A stretch of DNA of 64,000 nucleotides from contig JAMPFF010000002.1 in NCBI GenBank assembly GCA_023664605.1, positions 124,001 to 188,000 of the forward strand, read 5' to 3'. This DNA is from Clostridium sp. (GTDB lineage: Bacteria; Bacillota; Clostridia; Lachnospirales; Lachnospiraceae). Below are positions 1 through 9,081 of the stretch, one piece after another; the stretch's first letter is position 1; each line of letters starts with the position of its first letter. The position numbers and the translations under genes were made by a program. The notes under the pieces are model-generated. The model worked only from the letters and a program-made list of their open reading frames with translations, ran no database searches and was not told where the DNA came from.

Positions 1-624
1 CTGCAAAAAAGATATGGAACTGAAAAAGTTTACTCTTTTGTAGGAGATATCACCAAGGAGAACGTTATATTACAGTGCCAAGAATATATTGAATCACTAT
101 GGGGCAAGTTAGATATTCTAATACCGAATTTAGGCTCCGGCAAACCGGTTGGCGTAAATAGAATGGATATCGTGGAATGGGAAACCTTACTAAACGTCAA
201 CCTCATTTCCGCCGTAAATGTTGTAAGAGCTTTTGTCGATATGCTCACTTTAAATGATAACAGCAGCATTATCTTTATTTCTTCGATTGCTGCATGTGAA
301 AGAATAGCTGCTCCCTATGCTTATGCAGCATCAAAGAATGCAATCAGAACTTTAAGTAATTATTTGTCTGGGGATTTAGCAGAAAAATCAATCCGGGTTA
401 ATTGTGTTGTTCCCGGTAATATCATGTTTGCCGGGGGCAGATGGGAAGAATTATATAATAATGCCAAAGATGACATTGATGCTTATATCAATACAAGCGT
501 TCCACTAAAAAGATTCGGCAAACCGGAAGAAATTGCTGATGCAGTTGTATTTTTAGCATCGGAACGGGCAAGGTTCATAACAGGAGCTGAATTAGTAATT
601 GATGGAGGACAAAAAAGGAGCTAA
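1..624 (+). CDS. SDR-family oxidoreductase, 5' end outside window
   Basis: This is a short-chain dehydrogenase/reductase whose N-terminal NAD(P)-binding glycine motif lies before the window; the frame is open from base 1. Visible SDR landmarks are the serine region FISSIAA, the catalytic Y-x-x-x-K (YAASK) and the C-terminal FITGAELVIDGGQ segment. The family oxidises or reduces a sugar or acyl alcohol/ketone with NAD(P)H; the substrate cannot be read here. It ends 1 base before the next SDR, with AAAGGAG at 614-620, so the two are co-transcribed. PtmA-like SDRs occur in flagellin or capsule nonulosonate loci, which fits the island, but this assignment is inference. Confidence 0.88.
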   Translation: MQKRYGTEKVYSFVGDITKENVILQCQEYIESLWGKLDILIPNLGSGKPVGVNRMDIVEWETLLNVNLISAVNVVRAFVDMLTLNDNSSIIFISSIAACERIAAPYAYAASKNAIRTLSNYLSGDLAEKSIRVNCVVPGNIMFAGGRWEELYNNAKDDIDAYINTSVPLKRFGKPEEIADAVVFLASERARFITGAELVIDGGQKRS

Positions 625-625
625 T

Positions 626-1459
626 ATGAACACACTCGATAAATTCAAAATCAAAGAAAGAGTTATTATTATCACCGGCGGAGCAGGTTTCCTTGGAAAA
701 AAACATGCTGAAGCCGTTCTGGATGGAGGCGGCATTCCTATCCTCATCGATATTTCAGAAGAAAGGCTCATAAAAGTAAAGGAAGAATTATTGAAAGTGT
801 ATCCAAACAGCATAATCGATGTATATAAAGCAGATATTAAAGACCGTAATGCCATGGACTCTCTTGCTGCTCTAATCTATGAAAAATACTGCCATATTGA
901 CGGATTAATAAATAATGCTGCAAATAATCCAAAAGTCGAGAGCGATTCTAAAAATATGAAAAATATCCGATTTGAAGATTTTCCTATTGAAATGTGGCTG
1001 GATGATATTTCAGTAGGATTAACCGGTGCCTTAATATGCTCTCAGGTATTCGGAAACATTATGGCAAAACAAAATAAGGGCGTCATCCTGAATATCTCAT
1101 CTGATTTAGGAATCATTGCACCCGACCAGCGCATTTATCAAAAAAGCGGCCTTAAAGAGGATGAGCAGATGGTTAAGCCGGTTACCTACTCCGTAATCAA
1201 GCATGGCATTTTAGGATTGACAAAATATACTGCTACTTATTGGGCAAAAAAAGGCGTCAGAGCAAACAGCTTGTGTCCGGCAGGAGTTTTTAACAACCAG
1301 AATGAAGATTTTCTGGCAAAATTATCTAACCTGATTCCTATGGGGCGAATGGCAGATTCTGATGAATATAAAGGAACCATCCTGTATTTATTATCAGATG
1401 CAAGCTCCTATATGACAGGTGCAACGGTGATTGTTGATGGGGGGAGAACCTGTTGGTAA
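626..1459 (+). CDS. SDR-family oxidoreductase
   Basis: A full-length short-chain dehydrogenase/reductase of 277 residues. It shows the nucleotide-binding TGGAGFLG near residue 17, an NNAA motif, catalytic serines in NISSDLG and catalytic YSVIK. I chose ATG 626 because AAAGGAG (614-620) sits 5 bases upstream; the longer frame from 599 overlaps the previous gene and adds residues before the usual SDR start. It is the second of two tandem SDRs and probably acts on a nucleotide-sugar or nonulosonate intermediate in the cytoplasm. The C-terminal VDGGR is typical of the family. The exact substrate is unknown. Confidence 0.88.
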   Translation: MNTLDKFKIKERVIIITGGAGFLGKKHAEAVLDGGGIPILIDISEERLIKVKEELLKVYPNSIIDVYKADIKDRNAMDSLAALIYEKYCHIDGLINNAANNPKVESDSKNMKNIRFEDFPIEMWLDDISVGLTGALICSQVFGNIMAKQNKGVILNISSDLGIIAPDQRIYQKSGLKEDEQMVKPVTYSVIKHGILGLTKYTATYWAKKGVRANSLCPAGVFNNQNEDFLAKLSNLIPMGRMADSDEYKGTILYLLSDASSYMTGATVIVDGGRTCW

Positions 1460-1487
1460 AATCTTTAAAATTTAGGAGGGAAAATTT

Positions 1488-2759
1488 ATGAAATATGGGT
1501 ACTTTATTGGTCGATGTACTGACAAAGCCATGCAAGATATTCATCATTTTAAATCTAATATTGGCGATAATGTACAAGGATGGGCAATTCTTAATCTTTA
1601 CAAAAAGATGGGCATTAATAAATCACAAATTGTTGGAATAACGCCAACAGAAATGCATGATTATTCCGGTGACTATATTATTGTACCTTTTGCTGAAGCA
1701 TTTTCTAATTATAAAAGAATGAATATATTTCCTCCAAGTCCACGAATTATTCCTGTAATGATAAGTCTTGCTATGTGCGATGAGGAATGTGATGATATTG
1801 TACCTTACTTAAAATCGCACGAGCCAATCGGATGCCGTGATGAAGTTACAATGGACTTATTGCGCAGAAAAGGAATTGAATCATACTTAAGCGGTTGCCT
1901 GACAATTACATTGCCCAAAAGGAAACACTCTGTATCATTAAACGAGGGAAAAGTTTTTTTGGTTGACATACCAAATTCTTTAAAAGCATATATACCAGAC
2001 AATTTATTGCAAAATGCAGAATATATCACACATAGCGTTGAAGTAGAACATTATCCTATGAGTGAAGCTGATATTGAAAAAGTCGATATTACTGCAAAAA
2101 ATATATTTCGCCGTTATAATGAAGAGGCTGCACTAATTGTTACATCTAGACTACATGCGGCAGCCCCCTGCATTGCAATGGGCATTCCTGTAATTATAGC
2201 AACCAACAACATTGACTATAGGTTTAGCTGGATTGATAAGTTTGTTCCTATTTATACTCCAAATAATTTTATAAATATTAATTGGAATCCAGTATCCCTA
2301 GAAATAGAAGATATCAAGAAAAACATTTTTGATATTTTTCAATCGCTGATTAAAAGCGCTTATGAATCGTGCTGCAAATTATATGATTTAAGCACCTATT
2401 ATGAAACAAGAATTTCCTCTAACTACAATGATATTCTTTCTCAAAAAATTGAAAACATTAAGACATATAATGAAAATTTCAAATACATTATTTGTGGTGC
2501 AGGCGTTCATGGAAAACTTGCTTTACAAATGATGAGTCAAAAATATCCTAGGGCAGAATGTGTTTGTTTTGTAGATAAATATATTGAACAGAAAGAAATA
2601 TGTGGTCAAAAAATTATGCGTATCGAAAATTTAACAGCAGATATGTTTGATTTTGCACTCATTGCTTCTTATCCGGGGAAAGATGAGTATGTACAAAAAA
2701 TGCAGATATTGGGTGGAAAAAACTATATTCTATTTATGTCTAAGAACGAAGATGATTAA
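1488..2759 (+). CDS. Polysaccharide pyruvyl transferase-like protein
   Basis: A 423-residue protein related to the polysaccharide pyruvyl transferase (CsaB/WcaK-like) superfamily. The N-terminus carries GDNVQGWAI, the middle has PIGCRDEVT and LSGCLT, and the family-typical SRLHAAAPCIAMGIPVI lies near residue 220. Family members have a GT-B fold and move a ketal pyruvate or a related group onto a sugar. The C-terminal ~90 residues add a Rossmann-like segment with CGAGVHGK. Three paralogs occur in this window (10651-11895, 12952-14256, 35780-37078), all starting MK[YFW]G. AGGAGGG precedes the ATG. The donor and acceptor are not deducible. Confidence 0.82.
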   Translation: MKYGYFIGRCTDKAMQDIHHFKSNIGDNVQGWAILNLYKKMGINKSQIVGITPTEMHDYSGDYIIVPFAEAFSNYKRMNIFPPSPRIIPVMISLAMCDEECDDIVPYLKSHEPIGCRDEVTMDLLRRKGIESYLSGCLTITLPKRKHSVSLNEGKVFLVDIPNSLKAYIPDNLLQNAEYITHSVEVEHYPMSEADIEKVDITAKNIFRRYNEEAALIVTSRLHAAAPCIAMGIPVIIATNNIDYRFSWIDKFVPIYTPNNFININWNPVSLEIEDIKKNIFDIFQSLIKSAYESCCKLYDLSTYYETRISSNYNDILSQKIENIKTYNENFKYIICGAGVHGKLALQMMSQKYPRAECVCFVDKYIEQKEICGQKIMRIENLTADMFDFALIASYPGKDEYVQKMQILGGKNYILFMSKNEDD

Positions 2760-2787
2760 AATACTAGCAATATGAAGGAAACATAAA

Positions 2788-4272
2788 ATGTCGAAAGTAT
2801 TTGATTTAGAAATTGGCTCCTCTGTTCTCATATATGGTGCAGGAGAATTAGGACAAAGTATTTACAATAGAATAAAGCACATTTATTCAATCAAATGTTT
2901 TATTGATAGAACTATTTCTGCTTTACGCGATAATTCTATTGAGATTCGGAATTTAGACAATATTTCAGAATACACAAACAGTGTGGTTTTGATATGTGTT
3001 CATAATGCTAATTGGCATAACGAAATTGCAGAACAACTATATAAATTGGGATTCAATAAAATACTTTTTCTTGCCTTTTCAAATACATATCAAAAAGAGG
3101 CTTCATATACCATGAATCGACTATATAATTTATTTATGGAAGAAGAGTATAATCTTCTGACCGATATTCCAACATACTCCACTGTTATTCAAAAAACGTC
3201 CAAAGAAAAAATATTACGAGAAACTTCCTCCTATATAGTTGTATATTGTGCAAAAGAATTAATATATTCTTCGCTACCGGACAATAAAATATATTCTGAG
3301 AACCTTGATTTTGATGATATACCTATGATTGCAAATAAACTATATATAAACTTGTTTCGTTTTTTTATGTATGGACAAGGTGATGCTGACTTATATGTAA
3401 AAACTATGAAGAATATTAATAATAGTTTTGATATGAGTGACAAAGATTTCTCACAAAGCCAATATTCAATTTACCAGCTATTAGAAAATGAATATGCCAA
3501 AGGCATAGATTTCATTAATCTTATGCCGGTTGATGTCAAGTGGAATCCTAAAGGATATTTTAATATCCTAGATGGGCATCATCGCTGTGCCTTTTATATA
3601 TTAAAAGGCATGCAAACTATACCAGTCAGAATGACAAAAAAAGACTACAATTTATGGATGAATAATGCTTGTATAAAGCAGATTCAAACTATTCTTACAC
3701 ATCATCAATTACGACCTGCGATGTACATAAATCATCCTATTTTATCAGAATATCAATGTAAGTATATAGAATATGAGACTACTCTCCTTGATATTTTTCA
3801 GCAATGGTTATATTCCTTGAAAAAAAACTTTACATCAGCATTAGAGATAAGTCCATATCAGGCATACTTTTCACGCAACTTATATAGAACACAGAAAATA
3901 GACAAAATTTATTCCGTTGTTTTAAATGAAAATGAAAAATTATTATCATACGCATTATGCAATTTACAATATATTCCGGTAAACGCAATAAAAATTAATA
4001 CTTCTTTATATGAGAAAGAATATTGTCCATTTGAACTAGGTCTGGTATGTAATATATATGGTATAAAAGAACTTCAAGAAAAATTAGATTATATCAATAA
4101 CATTATTACCGACACTTTGTTCTGGCAATCAAAATCCGATATTAACAAAGAAAAAGAGTATATTCTACAAAATTCGGAGTTTCAATATTATGAGTGTCTT
4201 GAACATACATGTTTTGACGGTAAACTTTGTGAAATAGGAGTGTTTAAAAAGAATGAAAAAAAGGCGCAATAA
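2788..4272 (+). CDS. Unknown protein, Rossmann-like N-terminus plus ParB-like DGHHR motif
   Basis: A 494-residue protein I do not recognise by name. The N-terminus (YGAGELGQS at about residue 16) resembles the dinucleotide or sugar-nucleotide-binding folds found as tails on neighbouring glycan enzymes. Around residue 265 it has FNILDGHHRCAF followed by TIPVRMTKKDY, which matches the ParB/Srx-type nucleotide-binding motif (D/S-G-x-H-R). It is homologous over its length to the next gene (FNLLSGKHRCTF). The two overlap by 20 bp and are surely co-translated. Because ParB-fold domains can bind or hydrolyse nucleotides or act as kinases, a nucleotide-dependent role in glycan assembly is a guess. 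Confidence 0.7.
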   Translation: MSKVFDLEIGSSVLIYGAGELGQSIYNRIKHIYSIKCFIDRTISALRDNSIEIRNLDNISEYTNSVVLICVHNANWHNEIAEQLYKLGFNKILFLAFSNTYQKEASYTMNRLYNLFMEEEYNLLTDIPTYSTVIQKTSKEKILRETSSYIVVYCAKELIYSSLPDNKIYSENLDFDDIPMIANKLYINLFRFFMYGQGDADLYVKTMKNINNSFDMSDKDFSQSQYSIYQLLENEYAKGIDFINLMPVDVKWNPKGYFNILDGHHRCAFYILKGMQTIPVRMTKKDYNLWMNNACIKQIQTILTHHQLRPAMYINHPILSEYQCKYIEYETTLLDIFQQWLYSLKKNFTSALEISPYQAYFSRNLYRTQKIDKIYSVVLNENEKLLSYALCNLQYIPVNAIKINTSLYEKEYCPFELGLVCNIYGIKELQEKLDYINNIITDTLFWQSKSDINKEKEYILQNSEFQYYECLEHTCFDGKLCEIGVFKKNEKKAQ

Positions 4273-5722
4273 CTATATCTTATATGGAGCAGCATCTATT
4301 GGAGATATTGCTAAAACCTCTTTAGAAAAATGTGGATTAAACGTGATAGGATATATTGATAAACGTGCATATGAACTATCCGAATTTAATGGTCTTCCTG
4401 TATGGAAAGTCAATACTGTTCCAATAAAATATAAAAATCCTCAAACCAGAATATATATATCCGTAAAAAATGTGTTTGAACATGAACGAATTGCATTATT
4501 ATTACGCGAACACGGATTTTATAATATTATTTATAAACCGTATAATGTCCTACTAGGTCATGGAACAAAAGAAGAAAATTCACTAGCCGACTTTTATGAT
4601 AAATTATTTAACGGGAGTTATATAGAAAATTTTGATTTTCCTGACATATATACAAAGCGCTCCTTATATGATTATGGATTTATATGCGAGAAAAATGATA
4701 ATATAACAGCCTATATTCCAAAAGAATTTATTTTTACAAATAATTATCAGGATTCAAACATGATAAAATGGGGAAATATCAATATTTCATCTTTTTTTAC
4801 TCATATAGATTTTTTTCAATTTTTAAATAATGTAAAAGAAGCGGAACCCTATAATTATCTGCAAGAGTATTGTATCTATACTGCTACATTAGAAAATAAA
4901 ATAGAAATAACCAATGCGTGGAAAAATAATGTAATTGAAAATAGAAGCCAAATATATGAACAAATGAAAGTGGCATCAGATTTGGATCCGAATTTTTTTA
5001 TTAGAAATCCAGCAGAGGCAAAATGGAATGTTGATAAAAAGTATTTTAATTTGCTAAGCGGGAAACATAGGTGTACATTTCAAGCTGCAATTGGGAAAAA
5101 TTATATTCCCTTACAAATATCAAAAAATGACTATGCACAGTTTTGTCATTCTTCAGAAATTGAAAAAACTATGGAAATAATGGAGCAAACAAGAGAAGAA
5201 TTAACTATTCCACACCCTTTTTTCTATAGAGGAATCCTTATTCGTGATAAAGGAGAAAATCATCTTCTATCATGGTTTGCAAATTACTTTGGTCGAAAAC
5301 TCTTTTGGGAGACCGGAGAAATCCGGTTTGATAAACTTCTAATTATCGATTATACAAATGACTTTGGAAACTTTTCAAGATTTTGTAAACGTCTGGGATG
5401 CCATGTAGAAAGGCGGATTCAGGCATCAGCATTAGAACAGCAATTAAATCGGCTATTATATGCGGAAGACATCAATTATGTTTTGGAATCAAAAATAGTT
5501 GAAAACGCAATTATTATTTTTGAGGCTAATGATAACAAAGTAATGGAACTACTAAATGATATACATTTAATATCAAACAATAATAAATGGATAATCAAAT
5601 ATGCTAGTGACTCTTTTGTATCTGATTTTGCCATAAGCAAATCATTACAAATAGTTTCTGAAATTAATAGGAAATATTCAAATGGTTGTATTTTAAAAAG
5701 CTATTTTCTGGCTCAACAATAA
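4253..5722 (+). CDS. Unknown protein, paralog of the upstream ParB-like protein
   Basis: A 489-residue paralog of the preceding gene. It has an N-terminal Rossmann-like YGAASIGDIAK and VIGYIDKRAYELSEFNGLPV, which resembles the sugar-nucleotide-binding half of PglD-like and GT-tail domains. Near residue 263 it has FNLLSGKHRCTFQ, a ParB-like nucleotide motif, followed by YIPLQISKNDY. The start overlaps the upstream stop by 20 bp. The C-terminal third contains DYTNDFGNFSRFCKRLG, which could be part of a methyltransferase-like fold but is too weak to call. The function is unknown; tandem duplication suggests related but non-identical substrates. Confidence 0.7.
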   Translation: MKKRRNNYILYGAASIGDIAKTSLEKCGLNVIGYIDKRAYELSEFNGLPVWKVNTVPIKYKNPQTRIYISVKNVFEHERIALLLREHGFYNIIYKPYNVLLGHGTKEENSLADFYDKLFNGSYIENFDFPDIYTKRSLYDYGFICEKNDNITAYIPKEFIFTNNYQDSNMIKWGNINISSFFTHIDFFQFLNNVKEAEPYNYLQEYCIYTATLENKIEITNAWKNNVIENRSQIYEQMKVASDLDPNFFIRNPAEAKWNVDKKYFNLLSGKHRCTFQAAIGKNYIPLQISKNDYAQFCHSSEIEKTMEIMEQTREELTIPHPFFYRGILIRDKGENHLLSWFANYFGRKLFWETGEIRFDKLLIIDYTNDFGNFSRFCKRLGCHVERRIQASALEQQLNRLLYAEDINYVLESKIVENAIIIFEANDNKVMELLNDIHLISNNNKWIIKYASDSFVSDFAISKSLQIVSEINRKYSNGCILKSYFLAQQ

Positions 5723-5745
5723 ACTTACAAAGGTAGGATGTTTAT

Positions 5746-6648
5746 ATGCTGTTTGGAACAAATAAAATATGCAAAAAACTAATAACAGAAGTTAAAAAAT
5801 GTGAAGCAGAAAGAAATTTTAAAGTGATATATGGTGCAGTAGTTGGGAGTATTTCAAAAGGATTACAATTTGCAGATAGTGATTATGATACCCGGTTCCT
5901 TTATATTAACAAAGACTTTCCTGATAGAATATTATATCCCCAAAATTTATCAGAAAAAAATATTATTTATCGCAAACTCTATCCTGATACATGTTTTGAG
6001 AAGATTCCTTTTTGGGAATTATCCTCGTTTTTACAGTATTTAATTTGTCCAATTATTGACAATAAATTTTCTACCGGACTATACAATGTTGTTGGTTGGA
6101 CATTTTTATCACCTTATACATGGGATCCATATGGATTGCAAAGTAAAATTGTTCCTCTCATGCAAAAAATATTTTTCAAACAATATTTTATCCATTATCA
6201 TAAAAATATTTTAGATAAAAATGCTTCAAATGATGAAATAGTAAATGCCAAAGAATATTTAAATATTCTATATTCAGCTCTTGCAATTAGCTGGGCAGAT
6301 AAATACAATGAATTTCCACCAATATATATAGAATGTTTACTGACAAATTCGCCTGTGGAAATACAACAATTAGCATTTCAACTTATAAATAAAGTGAAAC
6401 AAAAAACACGAGTCCATTTATCTATGGATAATACCATAATATGCCATAATGCCAGTGATTTAATCAATATTAACAGAATCAATGAAATTGACCAATACAT
6501 AAATGATATTAGAAATACCATTCAAAATTTTCATTTAGATTATTTGTCACAAAAAGATACATTGCTATTTGAAAAGAAAATATGTGAAATATATGAAATT
6601 ATTAGAAAAAGTATTTATGAAGAAGAAGTTATTACAGAAAGAGGATAA
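5746..6648 (+). CDS. Predicted nucleotidyltransferase (pol-beta superfamily, YcgL/RlaP-like)
   Basis: A 300-residue protein with the pol-beta-type signature GSISKGLQFADSDYDTRF near residue 34. This is the G-S-x(8-10)-D-x-D pattern of minimal nucleotidyltransferases, with the two metal-binding aspartates in SDYD. Length and the following FLYI strand resemble the COG3541/RlaP group of predicted nucleotidyltransferases. It lies 23 bp after the ParB-like pair and may transfer a nucleotide to a sugar, protein or RNA; none of these is shown. GGTAGGA precedes the ATG. The region after the stop is decayed. Confidence 0.72.
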   Translation: MLFGTNKICKKLITEVKKCEAERNFKVIYGAVVGSISKGLQFADSDYDTRFLYINKDFPDRILYPQNLSEKNIIYRKLYPDTCFEKIPFWELSSFLQYLICPIIDNKFSTGLYNVVGWTFLSPYTWDPYGLQSKIVPLMQKIFFKQYFIHYHKNILDKNASNDEIVNAKEYLNILYSALAISWADKYNEFPPIYIECLLTNSPVEIQQLAFQLINKVKQKTRVHLSMDNTIICHNASDLININRINEIDQYINDIRNTIQNFHLDYLSQKDTLLFEKKICEIYEIIRKSIYEEEVITERG

Positions 6649-6965
6649 CAAGCAGACTACCCTAATTATCCCAGTAATCTGCTCCGGCTTCAGATATACT
6701 GCTGATTTTAAACAATAGCAGTGGAAACAGATGCCAAATATTATCATTTATGCCAGGCAGTCAACAATCTTCTTTATAATGATACGGAAAAAGTATATGC
6801 TGCTTAAAATTATGATATTGTGCCAATTCCATTTTGGGCAAATGAAATGCTAACATGGGCGTGTAACAATGCAAGTAGATATATTATATCATAGATACTA
6901 TAGACAAATCCGAAGCAAAGCGTCTCGAAACTTTAGATAACGAATTTAGAGGACAGCTTTTATGC
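6649..6965 (+). pseudogene. Decayed coding sequence joining into the FkbM gene
   Basis: No intact gene occupies this 317-bp stretch, but protein-like sequence persists in shifting frames. From about 6721 one frame reads a plausible peptide (HLCQAVNNLLYND, then after a TAA, PIPFWANEMLTWACNN). From 6879 the FkbM frame is already open and reads IIDTIDKSEAKRLETLDNEF up to the annotated ATG at 6966. I read this as the frameshifted and stop-interrupted N-terminal part of the FkbM protein that follows, which in relatives begins with a Rossmann-like domain. No promoter or RNA feature stands out. Confidence 0.5.
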
Positions 6966-7886
6966 ATGACATTTTTGGGAAAAGAAATTATGGATATTAG
7001 CAGCGTTAATAATAATACCGCGATTCTTATTGCTGCTAATCCCGTATATAATATTCATGAAAGACTCTTACGTGCAGGGATTGAAAAGTGGGAATACATA
7101 GATCCTGAATTTATGTATTTATTATGCGAAGGCAATAACCGCAAAAAAATAGAACACATATTAAAGACAAACGAAGAAAACATTTCTCAAGTATATAGTA
7201 TGCTGGGAGACGAAAAGTCCAAACAAGTTTATCGTTCAGTTCTACAGCATAGAATAGAACATAACCTTGCCCTCATTAATGATATATATGATGAAAACCA
7301 ATATTTTGGGAATGATATAATTAACACAGTCAGTGGAAATTTTGTAGATTGTGGTGCATTTAACGGAGATACATTAAAAAGGTTTCTAAAACAAATTGGT
7401 AATGAACAATATAATTACTATGCTTTTGAAGCAGAAAAAGCAAATTACAATGACTTGATTTCCTATTGTAAAAAGTATAATATTAAAAATGTAAATGCAT
7501 ATAATATGGCAATATATTCCTCAAAAACACAATTATCTTTCTCAACTGATGATAATCAGGAAAAAGTGTCCGGGAAAATTTCTGAGCTGGAGAGCAACAA
7601 TTATAATTATGTACAGGCAGATTCTATTGATAATATTCTGGCAAATCAAAAAATAGATACGTTGATAATGGACATTGAGGGAGCCGAACTACATGCCTTA
7701 AACGGAGCAAATAAAAGCATTAATAAATGGCATCCTAAATTAGCAATTTCAGCTTACCATATGATTGAACATTTATGGGAGGTTCCGTTATTAATACACA
7801 ATATAAATCCTAATTATCAAATTTTTTTCAGACATCACAGATGGAATATGGATGATACCGTTTGTTATGCACTTTATAAAGATTAG
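6966..7886 (+). CDS. FkbM-family methyltransferase, N-terminus probably lost
   Basis: A SAM-dependent methyltransferase of the FkbM family, which methylates sugar hydroxyls in polysaccharides and glycosides. SAM motif I is NFVDCGAFNGDT (about residue 122), and the family-typical DIEGAELHALNGA is near residue 220. The N-terminal ~100 residues (ILIAANPVYNIHERLLRAGIE) belong to the accessory domain often fused to FkbM enzymes. The frame stays open upstream to 6879 with no start codon or ribosome site at 6966, so the original start was probably further upstream and has been lost. The catalytic domain is complete, but expression is doubtful. Confidence 0.68.
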   Translation: MTFLGKEIMDISSVNNNTAILIAANPVYNIHERLLRAGIEKWEYIDPEFMYLLCEGNNRKKIEHILKTNEENISQVYSMLGDEKSKQVYRSVLQHRIEHNLALINDIYDENQYFGNDIINTVSGNFVDCGAFNGDTLKRFLKQIGNEQYNYYAFEAEKANYNDLISYCKKYNIKNVNAYNMAIYSSKTQLSFSTDDNQEKVSGKISELESNNYNYVQADSIDNILANQKIDTLIMDIEGAELHALNGANKSINKWHPKLAISAYHMIEHLWEVPLLIHNINPNYQIFFRHHRWNMDDTVCYALYKD

Positions 7887-7975
7887 AAAGCCGATTTAGT
7901 AATCTGCTATGGATGAAGAAGTTAGGGAACAAGCAGTTTGCAATCTATTAGAATATGATGGGAAGGAGGTTGTAT

Positions 7976-9043
7976 ATGCAGAGCTTAAAAGAAATATTTA
8001 AGAGAAATGCAATTCTTATAAAGATATATCAGACTGTCTTTAATAGGTTATATAAGTTAAAAATGAAGGCTATACAGACAATGAGAAGAATGAAAAATCG
8101 TCTAAAGGTACAAACACGTTTTTGTTATGGCGATAAAAATAAGGATAAGATATTTTTTGTTATTTCTTACAAAGAAAAAAATGTGGGGTTATATAGCACA
8201 ATTTTTTATATGTTAGATTATATTAACTATGCAGTTAAAAGAAAATACATTCCGGTTATAGATTTATCAAATTCATATCTGCCGATGATCCAGGATGCAA
8301 ATAAAGTGGGAAAAGAAAACCCGTGGGAATATTATTATGAGCAGCCGATTAAACAATATACACTGGAAGAGGTATATCAAAGTCAGAATGTAATTGTACT
8401 GGCTGATTATGTTTTTAATGTGAAAAAGGCGGATTGGAAGCATATGTTTCCTGCTGACAAAAAAGAATATCAGTATTACAGCCAATTAATTCGATCTTAT
8501 ATTAAGTTAAATCATGAATTGGAAAGTAGAGTGAAATTGGAGAAAAAGAGAATATTTACAGGAAATCAAAGAATATTAGGAGTTGGAGTAAGAGCAGGTC
8601 TTCGGGCCGGCGCTATGCGTAATGAAAAATTATACAATAATCATCCAAAACAACCGTCATGCGAGGAATTAATGGATATCATAGAGGAAAAGATGAAACA
8701 ATGGAATTGTGACGCGCTCTTTCTTTCCTGTGATGATAGAGAATACAGTAATAAATTCATTGCTCGATTTGGAAGCTGCTGTTATTACATAAATAGAAAA
8801 TTGAATCATTTTTTTGAAAATGATAAGCCAGTAGATATAGACAAAATTGGTATAGAATATGCTCAAACTACGGTACAGGAAAAAACAAAAGAATATGTTA
8901 CAGAAGTATATATTTTGGCTCAGTGTCATTGTTTATATAGTTGTAAAGGGGGGGGCAATACATTTGCATATTTCCAGAATGGAGGTAAATATGAGCATAT
9001 AGAAGTATATGATAAAGGTTATTATAGTGAATTGGAAAAATAA
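7976..9043 (+). CDS. Fucosyltransferase-like glycosyltransferase
   Basis: A 355-residue protein with hallmarks of bacterial alpha-fucosyltransferase/O-fucosyltransferase-like GT-B enzymes. These are a basic N-terminus, GVGVRAGLRAGAMRN in the donor-binding position, LFLSCDDREY in the middle and a C-terminal QCHCLYSCKGGGNTFAY loop. ATG 7976 is preferred over 7955 because GGAAGGAGG (7961-7969) lies 6 bases upstream. The glycine triplet is encoded by a run of 8 G (8948-8955), so a one-base slip would truncate the enzyme just before its end. The fucose donor is inferred from family resemblance only. Confidence 0.65.
   Translation: MQSLKEIFKRNAILIKIYQTVFNRLYKLKMKAIQTMRRMKNRLKVQTRFCYGDKNKDKIFFVISYKEKNVGLYSTIFYMLDYINYAVKRKYIPVIDLSNSYLPMIQDANKVGKENPWEYYYEQPIKQYTLEEVYQSQNVIVLADYVFNVKKADWKHMFPADKKEYQYYSQLIRSYIKLNHELESRVKLEKKRIFTGNQRILGVGVRAGLRAGAMRNEKLYNNHPKQPSCEELMDIIEEKMKQWNCDALFLSCDDREYSNKFIARFGSCCYYINRKLNHFFENDKPVDIDKIGIEYAQTTVQEKTKEYVTEVYILAQCHCLYSCKGGGNTFAYFQNGGKYEHIEVYDKGYYSELEK
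8948..8955 (+). repeat. Homopolymeric G8 tract in glycosyltransferase gene
   Basis: Eight consecutive G inside the CKGGGNTF codons of the fucosyltransferase-like gene. The reading frame is intact at this length. It is one of six G/C runs of at least 8 bp in the window, all within glycan genes. Confidence 0.9.
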
Positions 9044-9081
9044 GTATTTTAGTCAACGAAAGAGTCGCAGGAGAAATTTTT

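Noticed and set aside
1439-1444. Six-G runs (also near 25199 and 36785) as contingency tracts
   Set aside because: Runs of 5-6 are expected by chance and slip little; only runs of 8 or more were reported.
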